64,000 nt of DNA from Chlorogloeopsis fritschii PCC 6912 (GTDB lineage: Bacteria; Cyanobacteriota; Cyanobacteriia; Cyanobacteriales; Nostocaceae), in contig NZ_AJLN01000078.1 in NCBI RefSeq assembly GCF_000317285.1, positions 1 through 64,000 on the forward strand, given 5' to 3'. Below, in pieces: positions 35,414-44,334 of the stretch. Each line of letters opens with the position of its first letter. Position 1 is the first letter of the stretch. The notes beneath the pieces are model-generated. The model saw only the letters and a program-made list of their open reading frames with translations. It was not told the origin of the DNA and made no database searches. The position numbers and the translations under genes were made by a program.

Positions 35414-35891
35414 ACCATCAAGATGAGCGTGGATTGTGAATGTGGCTTTTGACTTTTATTAACTGGCAAAATGCTAAAGATATTCAATAACTTCATTATT
35501 TTTTTAGTTTTCAGCGAGTTTGCCAGTAGGGGTAGCTGTCTGGACTTGGGCAATTAAATTCCATTAAGCAATGGTGTTTGTGGGATTTGGTTTGTAGTTA
35601 TGAAAATGTACCAGGGAGTAAGAATAAAAGTGCTCTTGGCTGAGGTTAAATTTAATCTCAAGCGATCGCCCACACCAGCTAACTTAGGTGGATGCGAGAA
35701 ATAGATCGTTGGGAAATCGCCAAGCCTGGGTGTCAAAAATTAAGGCTTGCTCTCCACTAAAGATTCAAATCGTTGTGGAGAATAGCGATTACATGAGGAG
35801 CTGTTATTCTTCCTCCCTAAAGTTCATTTTCTGAAAGTTTAGTCAAAAGTCTACATATTGTTGATTTACAGATGGTTACCGGATCTCACGA
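35414..35891. other. Intergenic region without clear content
   Basis: 478 bp between convergent DUF3155 and CCB-type genes. It has one HIP1 site and no hairpin with a T-run. Short open frames on the minus strand are not protein-like. Confidence 0.5.
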
Positions 35892-36422
35892 TTATTCACA
35901 AGGCTTCAGCTTCAAAGCCCTCTGTAACTCAATGAGTTCATCGCGATGGGCTGTAACAGTGATTTTGCTTGAGAAGCGTGATTCACTCTGGTTTACATCC
36001 AGTTGCAGTAACACCTTCTCAAGTTTTTCAGCTTTTTTCCAGTAGAAAATTCCACATAAAGGCGACAACAAGACTAACCATACAAAGGTAGTACCGAGGC
36101 TAGGAAAAAGCAGTGACAAAACCAGTGATAAACAAAGAATTCCAGCAGTTGCTAGCAGCGTCAAAAATACAGTTAAAAACCAACTAGGACGAACCGTACC
36201 TTCAAAAATCACTTGGTTTTTTTCTGGATCTACCGCTGCCACTCGGTAAGACCGCATTTGAAAATACTCCCTTAATTGAGGCATTAAAGTAGCTTCATCT
36301 TGTTCAGATACCAGTTGCACTACTTCTGTACGGTCTTTGGCAGAGGCACGGATAAAGAAAAATAGCCCGACCGATAACAACAAAGTTAGCAGCAACGTGG
36401 ATGGCAGAATAGCAGTATCCAT
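35892..36422 (-). CDS. Cofactor assembly of complex C subunit B-like membrane protein (CCB2/CCB4 type)
   Basis: 176 residues. An N-terminal membrane helix (about 5-25: ILPSTLLLTLLLSVGLFFFI), a cytoplasmic/stromal-side segment (TLMPQLREYFQMRSYRVAAVDPEKNQVIFEGTV) and two closely spaced helices (about 80-125) precede a soluble C-terminal domain (EKVLLQLDVNQ, ELIELQRALKL). This layout fits the cyanobacterial protein family annotated as cofactor assembly of complex C subunit B. In plastids CCB proteins attach the extra heme ci to cytochrome b6. A direct role for this copy is inference. The next gene upstream on the same strand, a PadR regulator, is 70 bp away. Confidence 0.68.
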   Translation of the reverse strand: MDTAILPSTLLLTLLLSVGLFFFIRASAKDRTEVVQLVSEQDEATLMPQLREYFQMRSYRVAAVDPEKNQVIFEGTVRPSWFLTVFLTLLATAGILCLSLVLSLLFPSLGTTFVWLVLLSPLCGIFYWKKAEKLEKVLLQLDVNQSESRFSSKITVTAHRDELIELQRALKLKPCE

Positions 36423-36492
36423 ATCTAAATTGTTACTGTTTTAGTGGAGGGGACTTATTCATTATCAATTATCAATTAACTTGTCCTCCTAC

Positions 36493-36828
36493 TTAACTTA
36501 TATACTGTTGCCATAGACGAGCTAAATCCTGTGCTTGTGACATCCATTCTGAGGAAACTTGGTACATTCGCCGGGGACGTCCCCTTCCTTCAAGTTTTTT
36601 CCAGTACCCTGTGATTGCCCTATGATCTTCGAGAAACTTAATCGCACTATAAAGTACGGTATCTGAAAGCCGATAGTTAGGGTATTCAGCTTCCAATCGT
36701 TGGATTAACTCGGTTCCGTAAGACTCCCCTTGTAGCACAACGTACAAGATATAACAAACTGCTAGTTCCTGACAAAGGTAAGTTGGCGGAGGATTTTCAA
36801 AGAATTTATATATATCCTCAAGTTTCAT
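36493..36828 (-). CDS. PadR-family transcriptional regulator
   Basis: 111 residues from MKLEDIYKFFENPP; an in-frame ATG at 36876 would add 16 unrelated residues. The winged-helix pattern of PadR is clear: AVCYILYVVLQGESYGTELIQRLE, LSDTVLYSAIKFLEDHRAI and the wing KLEGRGRPRRMYQVS. The C-terminal helix (WMSQAQDLARLWQQYI) is short, as in PadR subfamily 2. These dimeric repressors usually control a neighbouring operon and respond to small molecules. The CCB-type gene directly downstream on the same strand is the obvious neighbour, but the target is unknown. Confidence 0.85.
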   Translation of the reverse strand: MKLEDIYKFFENPPPTYLCQELAVCYILYVVLQGESYGTELIQRLEAEYPNYRLSDTVLYSAIKFLEDHRAITGYWKKLEGRGRPRRMYQVSSEWMSQAQDLARLWQQYIS

Positions 36829-37404
36829 GGTAAGTGATGAATGACTAAAAAAATACCTGGAGGTTAGGCTTAACATCCCGATAGGGGGTATATAGTGCTA
36901 CCCTCTGGTTTGGTTAAGTATATAACTTAGGCTAGATTTGCAAAGCGCAAACTGCGAAACATTACCCACACTATTTAGTTGTGGGAGGGCGCTAGACAGC
37001 GCCATGATGAATGCGCCAGCTATGGAGGTGCAAAAATTTGCACTCCTATCCTAAGCTTGAGGCAGTGTGGTGAGGAGCAAATAGACAACGGTTAAGCCGT
37101 TGTCTTAGTGTTAAGTGATGCCAAGGATGTGAGAACTGCTTAAGCATAAAGTGTTGCCTTAGCAATAATAAAGGTAGCATGAAAATTTTTCTGTAAAACT
37201 TAATAAACACTTTTTTTACAAGGTTTATCCCAGTGCGAATCATCAATGATTATGCTGATTAAAAATTATTTTTTCTAATGCTTGTACCTCTTGACACACA
37301 TACATCAGTATGCTCATTTGCATTTTTATACTTGAAATACTCCAGATGATGTGAAGACATATGATAGTAAACTTATCTAGCACCCAGCACATTAGGTGAT
37401 CAGT
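36829..37404. other. Intergenic region with a chain of hairpins
   Basis: 576 bp between divergent PadR and DUF3611 genes. Bases 36965-37104 hold four separate hairpins (listed below). The rest is AT-rich and must include two promoters. A minus-strand frame at 37046-37246 runs through the hairpins and is not protein-like. Confidence 0.6.
36965..37104. repeat. Cluster of four hairpins
   Basis: CCCACA/TGTGGG (36965-36985, nine-nt loop); GGCGCT-AGAC-AGCGCC (36988-37003); GGAGGTGCAAA/TTTGCACTCC with one bulged G (37024-37046); and GACAACGG-TTAAG-CCGTTGTC (37084-37104). All stems are perfect except the one bulge. None has a T-run, so they are not plain terminators; they may be repeat units or part of a structured RNA. 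Confidence 0.7.
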
Positions 37405-37974
37405 ATGTCAGTAGACTCTCAATCATCTTCCTCTCGACGTCGAGCAATTGCCCAAGCATTTCGCCTCACTGGTTGGATTAGCTTTTGGATTCAGCTAGTG
37501 CTAGGTGTCGTTTCTGCCATAATTGTGCTGTTATTTGCCGTTTTTAGCCAAAGACCAGGTAGTCCTAGTAATAATCCAGGTAATGGATTGGGCGTGTTTT
37601 TGGCGGTTTGTGGGCTAGTTACCTTAGGTGGGGGTATTTATTTGGCTTTCCGTTATACGCGAATTGGCAGACAACTATTATCTTCAAATCCCAGCAACCA
37701 CCCAGGCAAATTGGAAACAGTGCAAATCTTGCGGCTGGGACTGATGGTGAATTTGATAGGAATGTTGTTAACTCTTTTAGGAGCGCAGGCGATCGTCGGA
37801 ACTCTGGTAGCAAGATCTATATCTCCCCAGGCGATTACTACCCAATTGTTTGACCCCAATCGAATTATTAGCGGGCTAGATATGTTGGTAGTGCAAGCAA
37901 ACACCAACACGGTTTCAGCCCACTTTGCTGGTCTTGTAGGATCTATTTGGCTACTTAATCGCGTCACACGTTAA
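37405..37974 (+). CDS. DUF3611-family membrane protein
   Basis: 189 residues. The ATG at 37405 follows AGGTGAT by a few bases; a GTG nine bases upstream is the alternative. Four membrane helices are predicted (about 22-45, 60-82, 108-135 and 170-186). The pattern AIAQAFRLTGWISFWIQLVL, GIYLAFRYTRIGRQLL and SAHFAGLVGSIWLLNRV is what I recall for DUF3611, a family shared by cyanobacteria and plants (chloroplast envelope). No function is established. It stands alone on this strand. Confidence 0.78.
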   Translation: MSVDSQSSSSRRRAIAQAFRLTGWISFWIQLVLGVVSAIIVLLFAVFSQRPGSPSNNPGNGLGVFLAVCGLVTLGGGIYLAFRYTRIGRQLLSSNPSNHPGKLETVQILRLGLMVNLIGMLLTLLGAQAIVGTLVARSISPQAITTQLFDPNRIISGLDMLVVQANTNTVSAHFAGLVGSIWLLNRVTR

Positions 37975-38186
37975 GTTCTGATATGGCAGAAGTTTAGGCA
38001 ATCTAAACTAATTTCTGACTCCATTTCTTTACTTTTGTTCTGCATTTACCAAAAGCAAAATTGTACTTTTCCGAAACCATGAGTTATAGGTGTGAAGACT
38101 AATACAGATTGATTAAACAAGCATCCTACTAATGGATGAACATAAAATAGTACAAAATTATTAATAAAAATTGTAGGTCTTCTATT

Positions 38187-38480
38187 ATGAACAATCATAA
38201 AACATGGACATTTGGAGTACAGGTTTTCTTTAGTGCAGTAGTGATTTTACTTTGTGTTGTACAGATTGGCTTTCAACGGGATAAGGATAATCTAGCTTTA
38301 TATTGGGGTGGTTTATCCAGCGTACTTGCATACTGGCTGCCCTCGCCTACAAATTCTAAAGAAGATGAGCAATTGTTGGTAAGTAATCAGTATAGTCTGA
38401 ATCAAATGAGCAGTAATGGTATGGTTAAACATTCGGAAGCCAGCCAAGAAACCGCAGCTATAAAAATGACAAATGAATAA
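38187..38480 (+). CDS. Small single- or two-helix membrane protein, unknown
   Basis: 97 residues. One strong helix (about 9-26: VQVFFSAVVILLCVVQIGF), a short second hydrophobic stretch (ALYWGGLSSVLAYWLP), then a polar tail of about 45 residues rich in Ser, Asn and Glu. No cysteines in a motif and no recognised family. It is followed at 38534 by a clear terminator, so it is probably a single-gene transcript. Confidence 0.65.
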   Translation: MNNHKTWTFGVQVFFSAVVILLCVVQIGFQRDKDNLALYWGGLSSVLAYWLPSPTNSKEDEQLLVSNQYSLNQMSSNGMVKHSEASQETAAIKMTNE

Positions 38481-38533
38481 CCAATGCTCCTTCTATTCCA
38501 CAGCCAATCCAAAATAGAAAATAGCAGTGTAGT

Positions 38534-38566
38534 AGCCCTAGCAGTAATGTTAGGGCTAAATTTTTT
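38534..38566 (+). terminator. Rho-independent terminator
   Basis: AGCCCTA / TAGGGCT forms a seven-pair stem with a ten-nt loop, followed by AAATTTTTT. It lies 53 bp after the small membrane protein stop. Confidence 0.8.
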
Positions 38567-38666
38567 ATTTTTAAGAAACTTACTTTTTGCAGTCGGCACC
38601 AATCAAAATTAGAATATGCTGATGTGTGGTGAATGAAGATAGTAGGCTAACAATTGAGAAAAATCT

Positions 38667-39947
38667 GTGCTGGATATTAAGCAAATACGGGAGAATCCAC
38701 AACTTGTTCAGGAGAGGTTGAATACTCGTGGTGGCAACTACGATATTCAGCCAATAGTAGAGTTGAATCAGCAACAACGCGAATTAGAAGTAAAGCGAAG
38801 TCAACTCCAAGCACGCAGTAACGAAATTGGTAAACTGGTTGGGCAAAAGATTAAATCGGGCACCAATCCTCAAGATCCAGAAATTAAAGCTTTGCGGGAA
38901 GAAGGCAACTCGATTAAAGCTACATTAAGTGAACTCGAACCCCAAGAGAAGGAATTAATAGTACAAATCCAAGAACTCGTACTGGCACTTCCGAATCTGC
39001 CTAGCGACTCTACACCTATTGGCAAGAGTGAGGAAGATAATGTCGAGGTGCGGCGATGGGGTGATGAATACATTCCACAAAATCCGAATATCCTTCCCCA
39101 TTGGGAAATCGGCGAAAAGTTAGGAATTCTTAACGTCGAACGAGCTGTTAAAGTTGCTCAAAGTCGCTTTGTGACATTAATTGGTGCTGGTGCCGCGCTG
39201 GAGAGAGCATTAATTCAGTTTATGCTCGATCGCCAAATCGCAGCTGGTTATGTGGAAGTTATTCCTCCATTTTTAGTTAATAGCGCATCTCTCACAGCGA
39301 CTGGACAATTACCCAAGTTTGCAGAAGAAAGTTTCAAATGCGCTGAAGATGATTTGTGGCTCACTCCAACAGCGGAAGTACCTGTCACCAACCTTTATCG
39401 TGGTGAAATTCTGGCTGCTGAAGACTTGCCTATCTACCACTGTGCTTACACTCCTTGTTTTCGTCGTGAAGCTGGGAGTTATGGAAGAGATATGCGGGGG
39501 TTAATTCGCCTGCATCAATTTAACAAAGTGGAATTGGTAAAATTTGTCCATCCCAGCATTTCCTTTGATGAACTGGAAAAATTAGTGGGCAACGCAGAAG
39601 CAATTTTACAGGCACTAAAGTTACCTTACCGAGTCATCGAGTTATGCACTGGTGATTTAGGATTTTCTGCCACGAAAACATATGATTTAGAAGTTTGGCT
39701 GCCTTCTTCTGGCAAGTACCGGGAAATTTCCAGTTGTTCCAATTTTGTGGATTTCCAAGCGCGACGAGCTGAAATTCGTTTTAAGGAAGCGGGCAAGAAA
39801 GGAACGCAGTTAGTGCATACACTCAACGGTTCTGGTTTGGCTGTAGGGCGAACAATGGCGGCTATTTTGGAAAATTATCAGCAACCGGATGGCACGGTGC
39901 AGATACCAGAGGCTTTACAACCTTATCTTGGACGTGAGGTGTTGTAA
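38667..39947 (+). CDS. serS: Seryl-tRNA synthetase
   Basis: 426 residues, class II synthetase. The N-terminal long antiparallel coiled coil (about 25-105) that grips the tRNA-Ser arm is followed by the catalytic core: motif 1 region ([16 protein letters not shown]), motif 2 [21 protein letters not shown] and motif 3 [19 protein letters not shown], which carries the ATP-binding Arg. The start is GTG at 38667 ([11 protein letters not shown], the usual serS beginning). Length is typical. It charges tRNA-Ser with serine in the cytoplasm. A hairpin (39968-39993) and tandem repeats follow the gene. Confidence 0.96.
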   Translation: MLDIKQIRENPQLVQERLNTRGGNYDIQPIVELNQQQRELEVKRSQLQARSNEIGKLVGQKIKSGTNPQDPEIKALREEGNSIKATLSELEPQEKELIVQIQELVLALPNLPSDSTPIGKSEEDNVEVRRWGDEYIPQNPNILPHWEIGEKLGILNVERAVKVAQSRFVTLIGAGAALERALIQFMLDRQIAAGYVEVIPPFLVNSASLTATGQLPKFAEESFKCAEDDLWLTPTAEVPVTNLYRGEILAAEDLPIYHCAYTPCFRREAGSYGRDMRGLIRLHQFNKVELVKFVHPSISFDELEKLVGNAEAILQALKLPYRVIELCTGDLGFSATKTYDLEVWLPSSGKYREISSCSNFVDFQARRAEIRFKEAGKKGTQLVHTLNGSGLAVGRTMAAILENYQQPDGTVQIPEALQPYLGREVL

Positions 39948-39996
39948 ATTTGGGGCAATTATTCGCTCTCAATGAGTATGTAAACTCATTGAGCAA

Positions 39997-40122
39997 GTTC
40001 TAATCCTCGTTGACGAAGATAAAACACTCGTTCATCAGGTTCTAATCCTCGTTCGCGAGAATAAAACACTCGTTCATCAGGTTCTAATCCTCGTTCGCGA
40101 GGATGAAAGACTCGTATATTAG
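39997..40122. repeat. Three tandem copies of a 42-bp unit with TTCG-loop hairpins
   Basis: Units start at 39997, 40039 and 40081 with GTTCTAATCCTCGT. Inside each is a hairpin: copy 3 has ATCCTCG-TTCG-CGAGGAT with seven perfect pairs, copy 2 has one mismatch, copy 1 has a TTGA loop and one mismatch. The last unit drifts after ACTCGT. Confidence 0.9.
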
Positions 40123-40185
40123 TTTTTTATTCTTGTCTTTCAATAGTGAAAAATGCCTCACCAACCTCGCTACCTCAATGACTCG

Positions 40186-40288
40186 TTCCTTGCTTCTAGC
40201 AAGGAATGCCGTTTTAGAGGCTCCGCCTCCCGTACTCACTATAGGTAGAACCTCTAGAATTGCGTTCCCAGGCTCCAGCCTGGGAACG
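40186..40288. repeat. Chain of palindromic hairpins
   Basis: TTCCTTGC-TTCTA-GCAAGGAA (40186-40206); GAGGC-TCC-GCCTC (40217-40229); and a 12-pair stem with two-base loop at 40263-40288 (GTTCCCAGGCT, CC, AGCCTGGGAAC core). The last is of a type widely repeated in cyanobacterial spacers. Confidence 0.85.
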
Positions 40289-40597
40289 AGAAAAGTCGGG
40301 ATCTATAACCTCTCACTATTTGCTTTGCATCGCACACTACTAGAAGCAAATTTGGAGATAAGTGCGATCGCCTTTGCATCTGTGCACGAAGTTGATAGAA
40401 AAATTACCCACTGTCTTTGCCTAGAGTCAGGCAAAATATAAAAATTCACCTATTCACAGGGATTCGTTCATTTACCACTCAGCCTCAGGAATTAGCAAAA
40501 AAGTCAGAAAATATGCTCTGTTGCAGACCAATGGTAAGCTGGTACTCATTCTAAAATAGAGAAAAGTATAGTTAAATTAGTTCACAAATATTTATCT

Positions 40598-41683
40598 ATG
40601 TCAGTTTTCGCGGCGATCGCAGTTTTAGCTGTTCTTATCCTGGTACACGAACTGGGACATTTCATTGCAGCAAGATCTCAAGGTATTCACGTTAACCGCT
40701 TTTCTCTGGGCTTTGGCCCGATTCTTTGGAAGTACCAAGGGACAGAAACTGAATATGCTGTGCGGGCGTTTCCTTTAGGAGGTTTTGTTGGCTTTCCTGA
40801 CGACGATCCGGATAGTGATATTCCACCCAATGATCCGAACTTGCTGCGTAACCGTCCTATTTTAGATCGGGCGATCGTCATCAGCGCTGGAGTGATAGCA
40901 AATTTAATCTTTGCTTACTTTTTGTTAGTTGCACAGGTGAACTTAGTTGGTATTTCCCAAGCAAGTCAACCGGGAGTTTATATCCAACAATTAGCACCAG
41001 AAGTAAGTACAGTTGCATCCGATGCTGGAATTAAACCAGGAGATGTGATTGTAGCAGCCAATAACAAAAAATTTGGTACATCACTGCAAGAAATAGAAGC
41101 TTTAAGGGAAATAATAAAAACTAATGCAGGCGAGCCAATTCAACTAGAAATTGCCCGTGATAACCAAAAGCTGTCTTTGACTGTTACTCCTGAAGCTAAA
41201 CCAAATGGAGGTAGTATAGGCGTTGGACTAGCCCCTAACGGTAAAGTTGTACGCCGTCGGGTTAATAATCCCGTGGAAGCTTTAAACCTTGGCGCTAAAG
41301 AATTTCAGCGTATTATTTTCATGACATTTCAAGGTTTTAAGCAATTAGTTACAAACTTTGGTGAAACAGCCAGTCAAGTAGCTGGGCCAGTTAAAATTGT
41401 TGAGATTGGTGCGAGCATCGCCCAAAATGATACGGGTAGTTTGTTCTACTTTGCTGCTTTGATTAGTATTAACTTAGCTATCATCAACATCTTGCCTTTA
41501 CCAGCATTGGATGGAGGACAACTCGCTTTCCTGATGATTGAAGGATTGCGCGGTAAACCTTTGCCCACTCGCGTTCAAGAAGGTGTAATGCAAACCGGTT
41601 TAATGCTACTTTTAGGACTGGGTATTTTTCTCATTGTTAAAGAAACTTCTCAGTTGGAGTGGGTGCAAAAACTATTCCAATAG
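40598..41683 (+). CDS. rseP: Site-2 intramembrane metalloprotease RseP/MmpA type
   Basis: 361 residues. The first membrane helix holds the zinc site HELGH (residues 17-21) and the last catalytic helix LPALDGGQ, with Asp305 completing the site. A PDZ domain (about 125-205: GIKPGDVIVAANNKKF) lies between the first two and last two helices. Enzymes of this M50 family cut membrane-bound anti-sigma factors and clear signal peptides in the plane of the membrane. Length and order are normal for the cyanobacterial and plastid S2P group. The start ATG at 40598 is preceded by no strong ribosome-binding site. Confidence 0.93.
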   Translation: MSVFAAIAVLAVLILVHELGHFIAARSQGIHVNRFSLGFGPILWKYQGTETEYAVRAFPLGGFVGFPDDDPDSDIPPNDPNLLRNRPILDRAIVISAGVIANLIFAYFLLVAQVNLVGISQASQPGVYIQQLAPEVSTVASDAGIKPGDVIVAANNKKFGTSLQEIEALREIIKTNAGEPIQLEIARDNQKLSLTVTPEAKPNGGSIGVGLAPNGKVVRRRVNNPVEALNLGAKEFQRIIFMTFQGFKQLVTNFGETASQVAGPVKIVEIGASIAQNDTGSLFYFAALISINLAIINILPLPALDGGQLAFLMIEGLRGKPLPTRVQEGVMQTGLMLLLGLGIFLIVKETSQLEWVQKLFQ

Positions 41684-41782
41684 TCTTCTAGTACAATCAA
41701 GCTTAGGTTAAAAGCATTAGTTGTGTAGTTAGCCCACGTAGGTGGGCTAAGTTTATTTAGCAGCAAATTATATTATTCGCTG

Positions 41783-42478
41783 GTGAGGTTTAGCAAAATT
41801 ACAGTAGTGAATAATACACGTAAAATATCATCTAAAAAACAACGGGCACTAGAGATCCTCATCCGTTTGAAACGCCTTTACCCAGATGCCACTTGCTCTT
41901 TGAACTACTCAACGCCTGTACAATTGTTGATAGCAACTATTCTTTCTGCTCAGTGTACGGATGAGCGAGTGAATATGGTAACACCAGCATTATTTAGTCG
42001 TTTCCCAGATGCACCTAGTTTGGCTAATGCTGATGTGGCAGAGATAGAAACCTTAGTGCGTTCCACAGGGTTTTATCGAAATAAAGCAAAGAATATTCAA
42101 GCGGCTTGTCGGATGATTGTCACTGACTTTGGTGGAGAAGTGCCAAAACAGATGGAAGAACTGTTGAAACTTCCGGGTGTGGCACGCAAAACAGCTAATG
42201 TAGTTCTTGCCCATGCTTTTGGAATTAATGCTGGAGTAACAGTTGATACTCACGTCAAGCGCCTCAGTCAACGTTTAGGTTTGACTAAGTATGCAGATCC
42301 TATCCATATTGAACGAGATTTAATGCGTTTACTCCCACAACCAGATTGGGAAAATTGGTCAATTCGGTTAATTTATCACGGTCGTGCTATTTGTAAGGCA
42401 CGCAATCCTGCTTGTGAAGCGTGTGAGTTGGCGGATATTTGCCCTTCTGCGACTCTTCCTCAGATTGTCATGTCTTAG
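41783..42478 (+). CDS. nth: Endonuclease III (base excision DNA glycosylase/lyase)
   Basis: 231 residues. The helix-hairpin-helix LPGVARKTANVVL carries the catalytic Lys136, and VDTHVKRLS the Asp155. The C-terminal 4Fe-4S cluster is formed by CKARNPACEACELADIC, with the expected C-x6-C-x2-C-x5-C spacing. The enzyme removes oxidised pyrimidines and nicks the abasic site. The start is taken at GTG 41783; another GTG at 41807 is possible, and neither has a good ribosome-binding site. Length is normal for the family. Confidence 0.94.
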   Translation: MRFSKITVVNNTRKISSKKQRALEILIRLKRLYPDATCSLNYSTPVQLLIATILSAQCTDERVNMVTPALFSRFPDAPSLANADVAEIETLVRSTGFYRNKAKNIQAACRMIVTDFGGEVPKQMEELLKLPGVARKTANVVLAHAFGINAGVTVDTHVKRLSQRLGLTKYADPIHIERDLMRLLPQPDWENWSIRLIYHGRAICKARNPACEACELADICPSATLPQIVMS

Positions 42479-42485
42479 ATAGTTA

Positions 42486-42572
42486 GCAGTAACCGTAAGG
42501 TGGGTACTGTCCACAACGTAAAAATAAGGATTTAAGGAAAGTTAGGCAGTGCCCACCCTACAAAAATTGCTG
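42486..42572. repeat. Inverted-repeat interspersed element, copy 2
   Basis: The right end (CAGTGCCCACCCTACAAAAA, then TTGCTG) is the exact complement of the left end of copy 1 at 24781. The left end here is diverged (GTAAGGTGGGTACTG). The core matches copy 1 closely (AAAATAAGG, GGAAAGTTA). Confidence 0.85.
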
Positions 42573-42795
42573 TACGGGAGGCAGCGCACCCTTGCGGAGT
42601 CAGTGCGCCCTTGGGGGTTCCCCCCGTTGTAGCACCTGGCGTCGGGTTAAGAGCGTTGTAGCGACTGCCGTGCGAGTTTAAAAGATAAATTATCAGTTTG
42701 AACGGCAAGATTATCAACAAAACCCGCCCCTACTAACCACTAACCAATTCGATCCGATAGAATGGAAAATGCTGTCTTAAATCAAATTACAAAGC
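42573..42795. other. GC-rich spacer before rpsN with repeat fragments
   Basis: Contains GC-rich phrases with the hairpin GGGGG-TT-CCCCC (about 42613-42624) and CGGGAGGCAGCGC, similar in style to the insert in the kinase at 5385. With 42479-42572 it makes the 317-bp gap between nth and rpsN. Confidence 0.5.
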
Positions 42796-43098
42796 ATGGC
42801 CAAAAAGAGCATGATTGAGCGCGAGAAAAAACGCGCCAAGATGATAACTAAATATGCGGCAAAAAGAGAAGCTTTGCTGGAAGAATTCCGCAAAACAGAA
42901 GATCCAATTGACAAGTTGGAGATTCATCGCCAAATTCAACAACTACCACGCAACAGTGCACCCAGCCGCCGCCGCAACCGTTGTTGGGTAACCGGTCGTT
43001 CCAGAGGTGTTTACCGTGACTTTGGTTTGTCTCGGAACGTTTTGCGGGAATGGGCACACGAAGGGCTTTTACCCGGAGTTGTTAAATCTAGTTGGTAG
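42796..43098 (+). CDS. rpsN: 30S ribosomal protein S14
   Basis: 100 residues, [25 protein letters not shown] at the start and [41 protein letters not shown] at the end (shown here only as its well-known blocks). This is the long, zinc-free form of S14, as usual in cyanobacteria and plastids, where rpsN is a stand-alone gene outside the ribosomal operon. Spacer bases directly after the stop (43099-43150) repeat TTAATTGTTAATTGC and form weak stems. Confidence 0.97.
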   Translation: MAKKSMIEREKKRAKMITKYAAKREALLEEFRKTEDPIDKLEIHRQIQQLPRNSAPSRRRNRCWVTGRSRGVYRDFGLSRNVLREWAHEGLLPGVVKSSW

Positions 43099-43153
43099 TT
43101 AATTGTTAATTGCTAATTGTTAATTGCGATTAACCATTAGCCATTAACAAAAA

Positions 43154-43483
43154 TTATTGACCGCAACACCGATCAATTCCCAAACTGTCTAAAAGTAGAT
43201 CGCTGACGGCGTTGGCGATCGCAAATTCTCCATAGAAGCTTTTGGAAAAATCAAACGACTGCATCTCTGTGACGATCGCGATTACCAGAGAACCCAGATC
43301 GTTTTCTCCTTCCATTCTTTGCCGAACAAAAATCTGTGCTGCCCGTTCGGCAATCTTTTGATTGATAATTTCTGGGAGAAACTCTTCATCGAGCCACCTA
43401 TGCAACCGTTGTCGCAACCATTCGCCCTCAAGCTCTGGATTTTTTGGTGGTGGTAGGGTAATGGGTGGGATTGGTTCAGTCAT
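43154..43483 (-). CDS. Conserved-looking protein of unknown function
   Basis: 109 residues. A proline-rich head (PIPPITLPPPKNPELEG) leads to a helical body (EWLRQRLHRWLDEEFLPEIINQKIAERAAQIFVRQRMEGENDLGSLVIAIVTEM) and ends in DRCCGQ. Codon use and pattern look real. I know such proteins in cyanobacteria only as hypothetical. It is convergent with rpsN and divergent from aat. Confidence 0.7.
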   Translation of the reverse strand: MTEPIPPITLPPPKNPELEGEWLRQRLHRWLDEEFLPEIINQKIAERAAQIFVRQRMEGENDLGSLVIAIVTEMQSFDFSKSFYGEFAIANAVSDLLLDSLGIDRCCGQ

Positions 43484-43636
43484 GTTTTTTATCTTTTTTC
43501 TTTCAATCTTTGATTTTTTAATCCCTGATAGGGATTAATATAGAACCACTTCCGCCAAAATGCACACTAGTAGCAAATAACAACTGCTAGCATCAAATTG
43601 CCCGCATCAGAGGCTTTTTTGATTTGTGGCTTATTT

Positions 43637-44212
43637 ATGCAATATGATATTGCCTCTATAGTTCAAGGCTACGCTCAAGGCTATTTTCTCATGGCTGACG
43701 AGGATAACGTCTTGGGTTGGTATGGAAGTCGCGATCGCACTCTCATTCCTTTAGACGAACGATTCCGCTACCCAAAATCACTGCGGCGTGTCCTTAATCA
43801 ACAGCGGTTTGCAGTGGCTATTAACCGCGACTTTCAAGCTGTTGTCGAGGGTTGTGCTCAACGAGAGTTAACTTGGATTTCACCAGAGTTGAAACAGATA
43901 TACTGGGATCTTTACCAAGCAGGTTGGGCGTATAGTTTTGAAACTTGGCAGGATGATGAACTGGCTGGGGGAATTTTAGGAATTGCAATTAATGGTATTT
44001 TTATTGGAGAATCGATGTTTTACCGCATTCCTGAAGGTTCCAAGGTAGCAATGGTAAAGCTGGTGGAAAGGTTGCGGGAGAGGAAATTTGTGATGTTTGA
44101 TGCTCAAATGATGAATCCCCATTTGGAGAGGTTTGGGGCTTATCGAGTCAATGATGAAGACTATCAAGAGTTACTTGATAAAGCGTTGCAGCAAAGGTGT
44201 TCTTTGATTTAA
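43637..44212 (+). CDS. aat: Leucyl/phenylalanyl-tRNA--protein transferase
   Basis: 191 residues from [19 protein letters not shown]. The family blocks are [41 protein letters not shown] and [20 protein letters not shown], which is the GESMF signature, then FMDAQM-like [16 protein letters not shown]. It adds Leu or Phe to N-terminal basic residues, marking proteins for ClpAP/ClpS turnover. I set the start at 43637; an upstream GTG/TTG-type extension from 43598 adds 13 residues outside the family. The protein is shorter than the Escherichia coli enzyme, as is usual in cyanobacteria. Confidence 0.9.
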   Translation: MQYDIASIVQGYAQGYFLMADEDNVLGWYGSRDRTLIPLDERFRYPKSLRRVLNQQRFAVAINRDFQAVVEGCAQRELTWISPELKQIYWDLYQAGWAYSFETWQDDELAGGILGIAINGIFIGESMFYRIPEGSKVAMVKLVERLRERKFVMFDAQMMNPHLERFGAYRVNDEDYQELLDKALQQRCSLI

Positions 44213-44216
44213 TTAA

Positions 44217-44246
44217 CCACAGAGATGCAGAGAGCGCAGAGAGAAG
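44217..44246. repeat. ACCACAGAGATGCAGAG-type dispersed repeat
   Basis: Purine-rich phrase after aat, related to 58849-58876 (ACCGCAGAGGACGCGGAGGG). Both follow a gene stop closely and are members of a well-known class of short spacer repeats in cyanobacteria. Confidence 0.55.
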
Positions 44247-44334
44247 AATAATTATAGGTGGTGTTTATTTACTCAATTCGTATATTGGGAAGTGAACATT
44301 GCTATTCAACGCCATGATAATGAGTACTGGGGTT

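Larger units (their letters stand above)
39948..40597. other. Repeat-rich intergenic region between serS and rseP
   Basis: 650 bp. It contains a 10-bp perfect hairpin at 39968-39993 (CTCAATGAGT/ACTCATTGAG, six-nt loop), a 42-bp tandem repeat (39997-40122), and a chain of palindromes at 40186-40288. An open frame at 40103-40441 crosses all these palindromes and is very unlikely to be a gene. The last 150 bp is presumably the rseP promoter. Confidence 0.7.

Noticed and set aside
37046-37246. Minus-strand frame upstream of the DUF3611 gene
   Set aside because: It is built on two hairpins and AT-rich spacer DNA, without start signals.
39997-40020. tRNA T-arm-like word GTTCTAATCC
   Set aside because: No acceptor, D-arm or anticodon stem surrounds it; the word is part of the tandem repeat.
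39997-40122. Possible CRISPR array
   Set aside because: The 42-bp units follow each other directly with no unique spacers, and no cas gene is in the window.
40103-40441. Open frame of 112 codons between serS and rseP
   Set aside because: It runs through several perfect palindromes, has no ribosome-binding site and no protein-like pattern.
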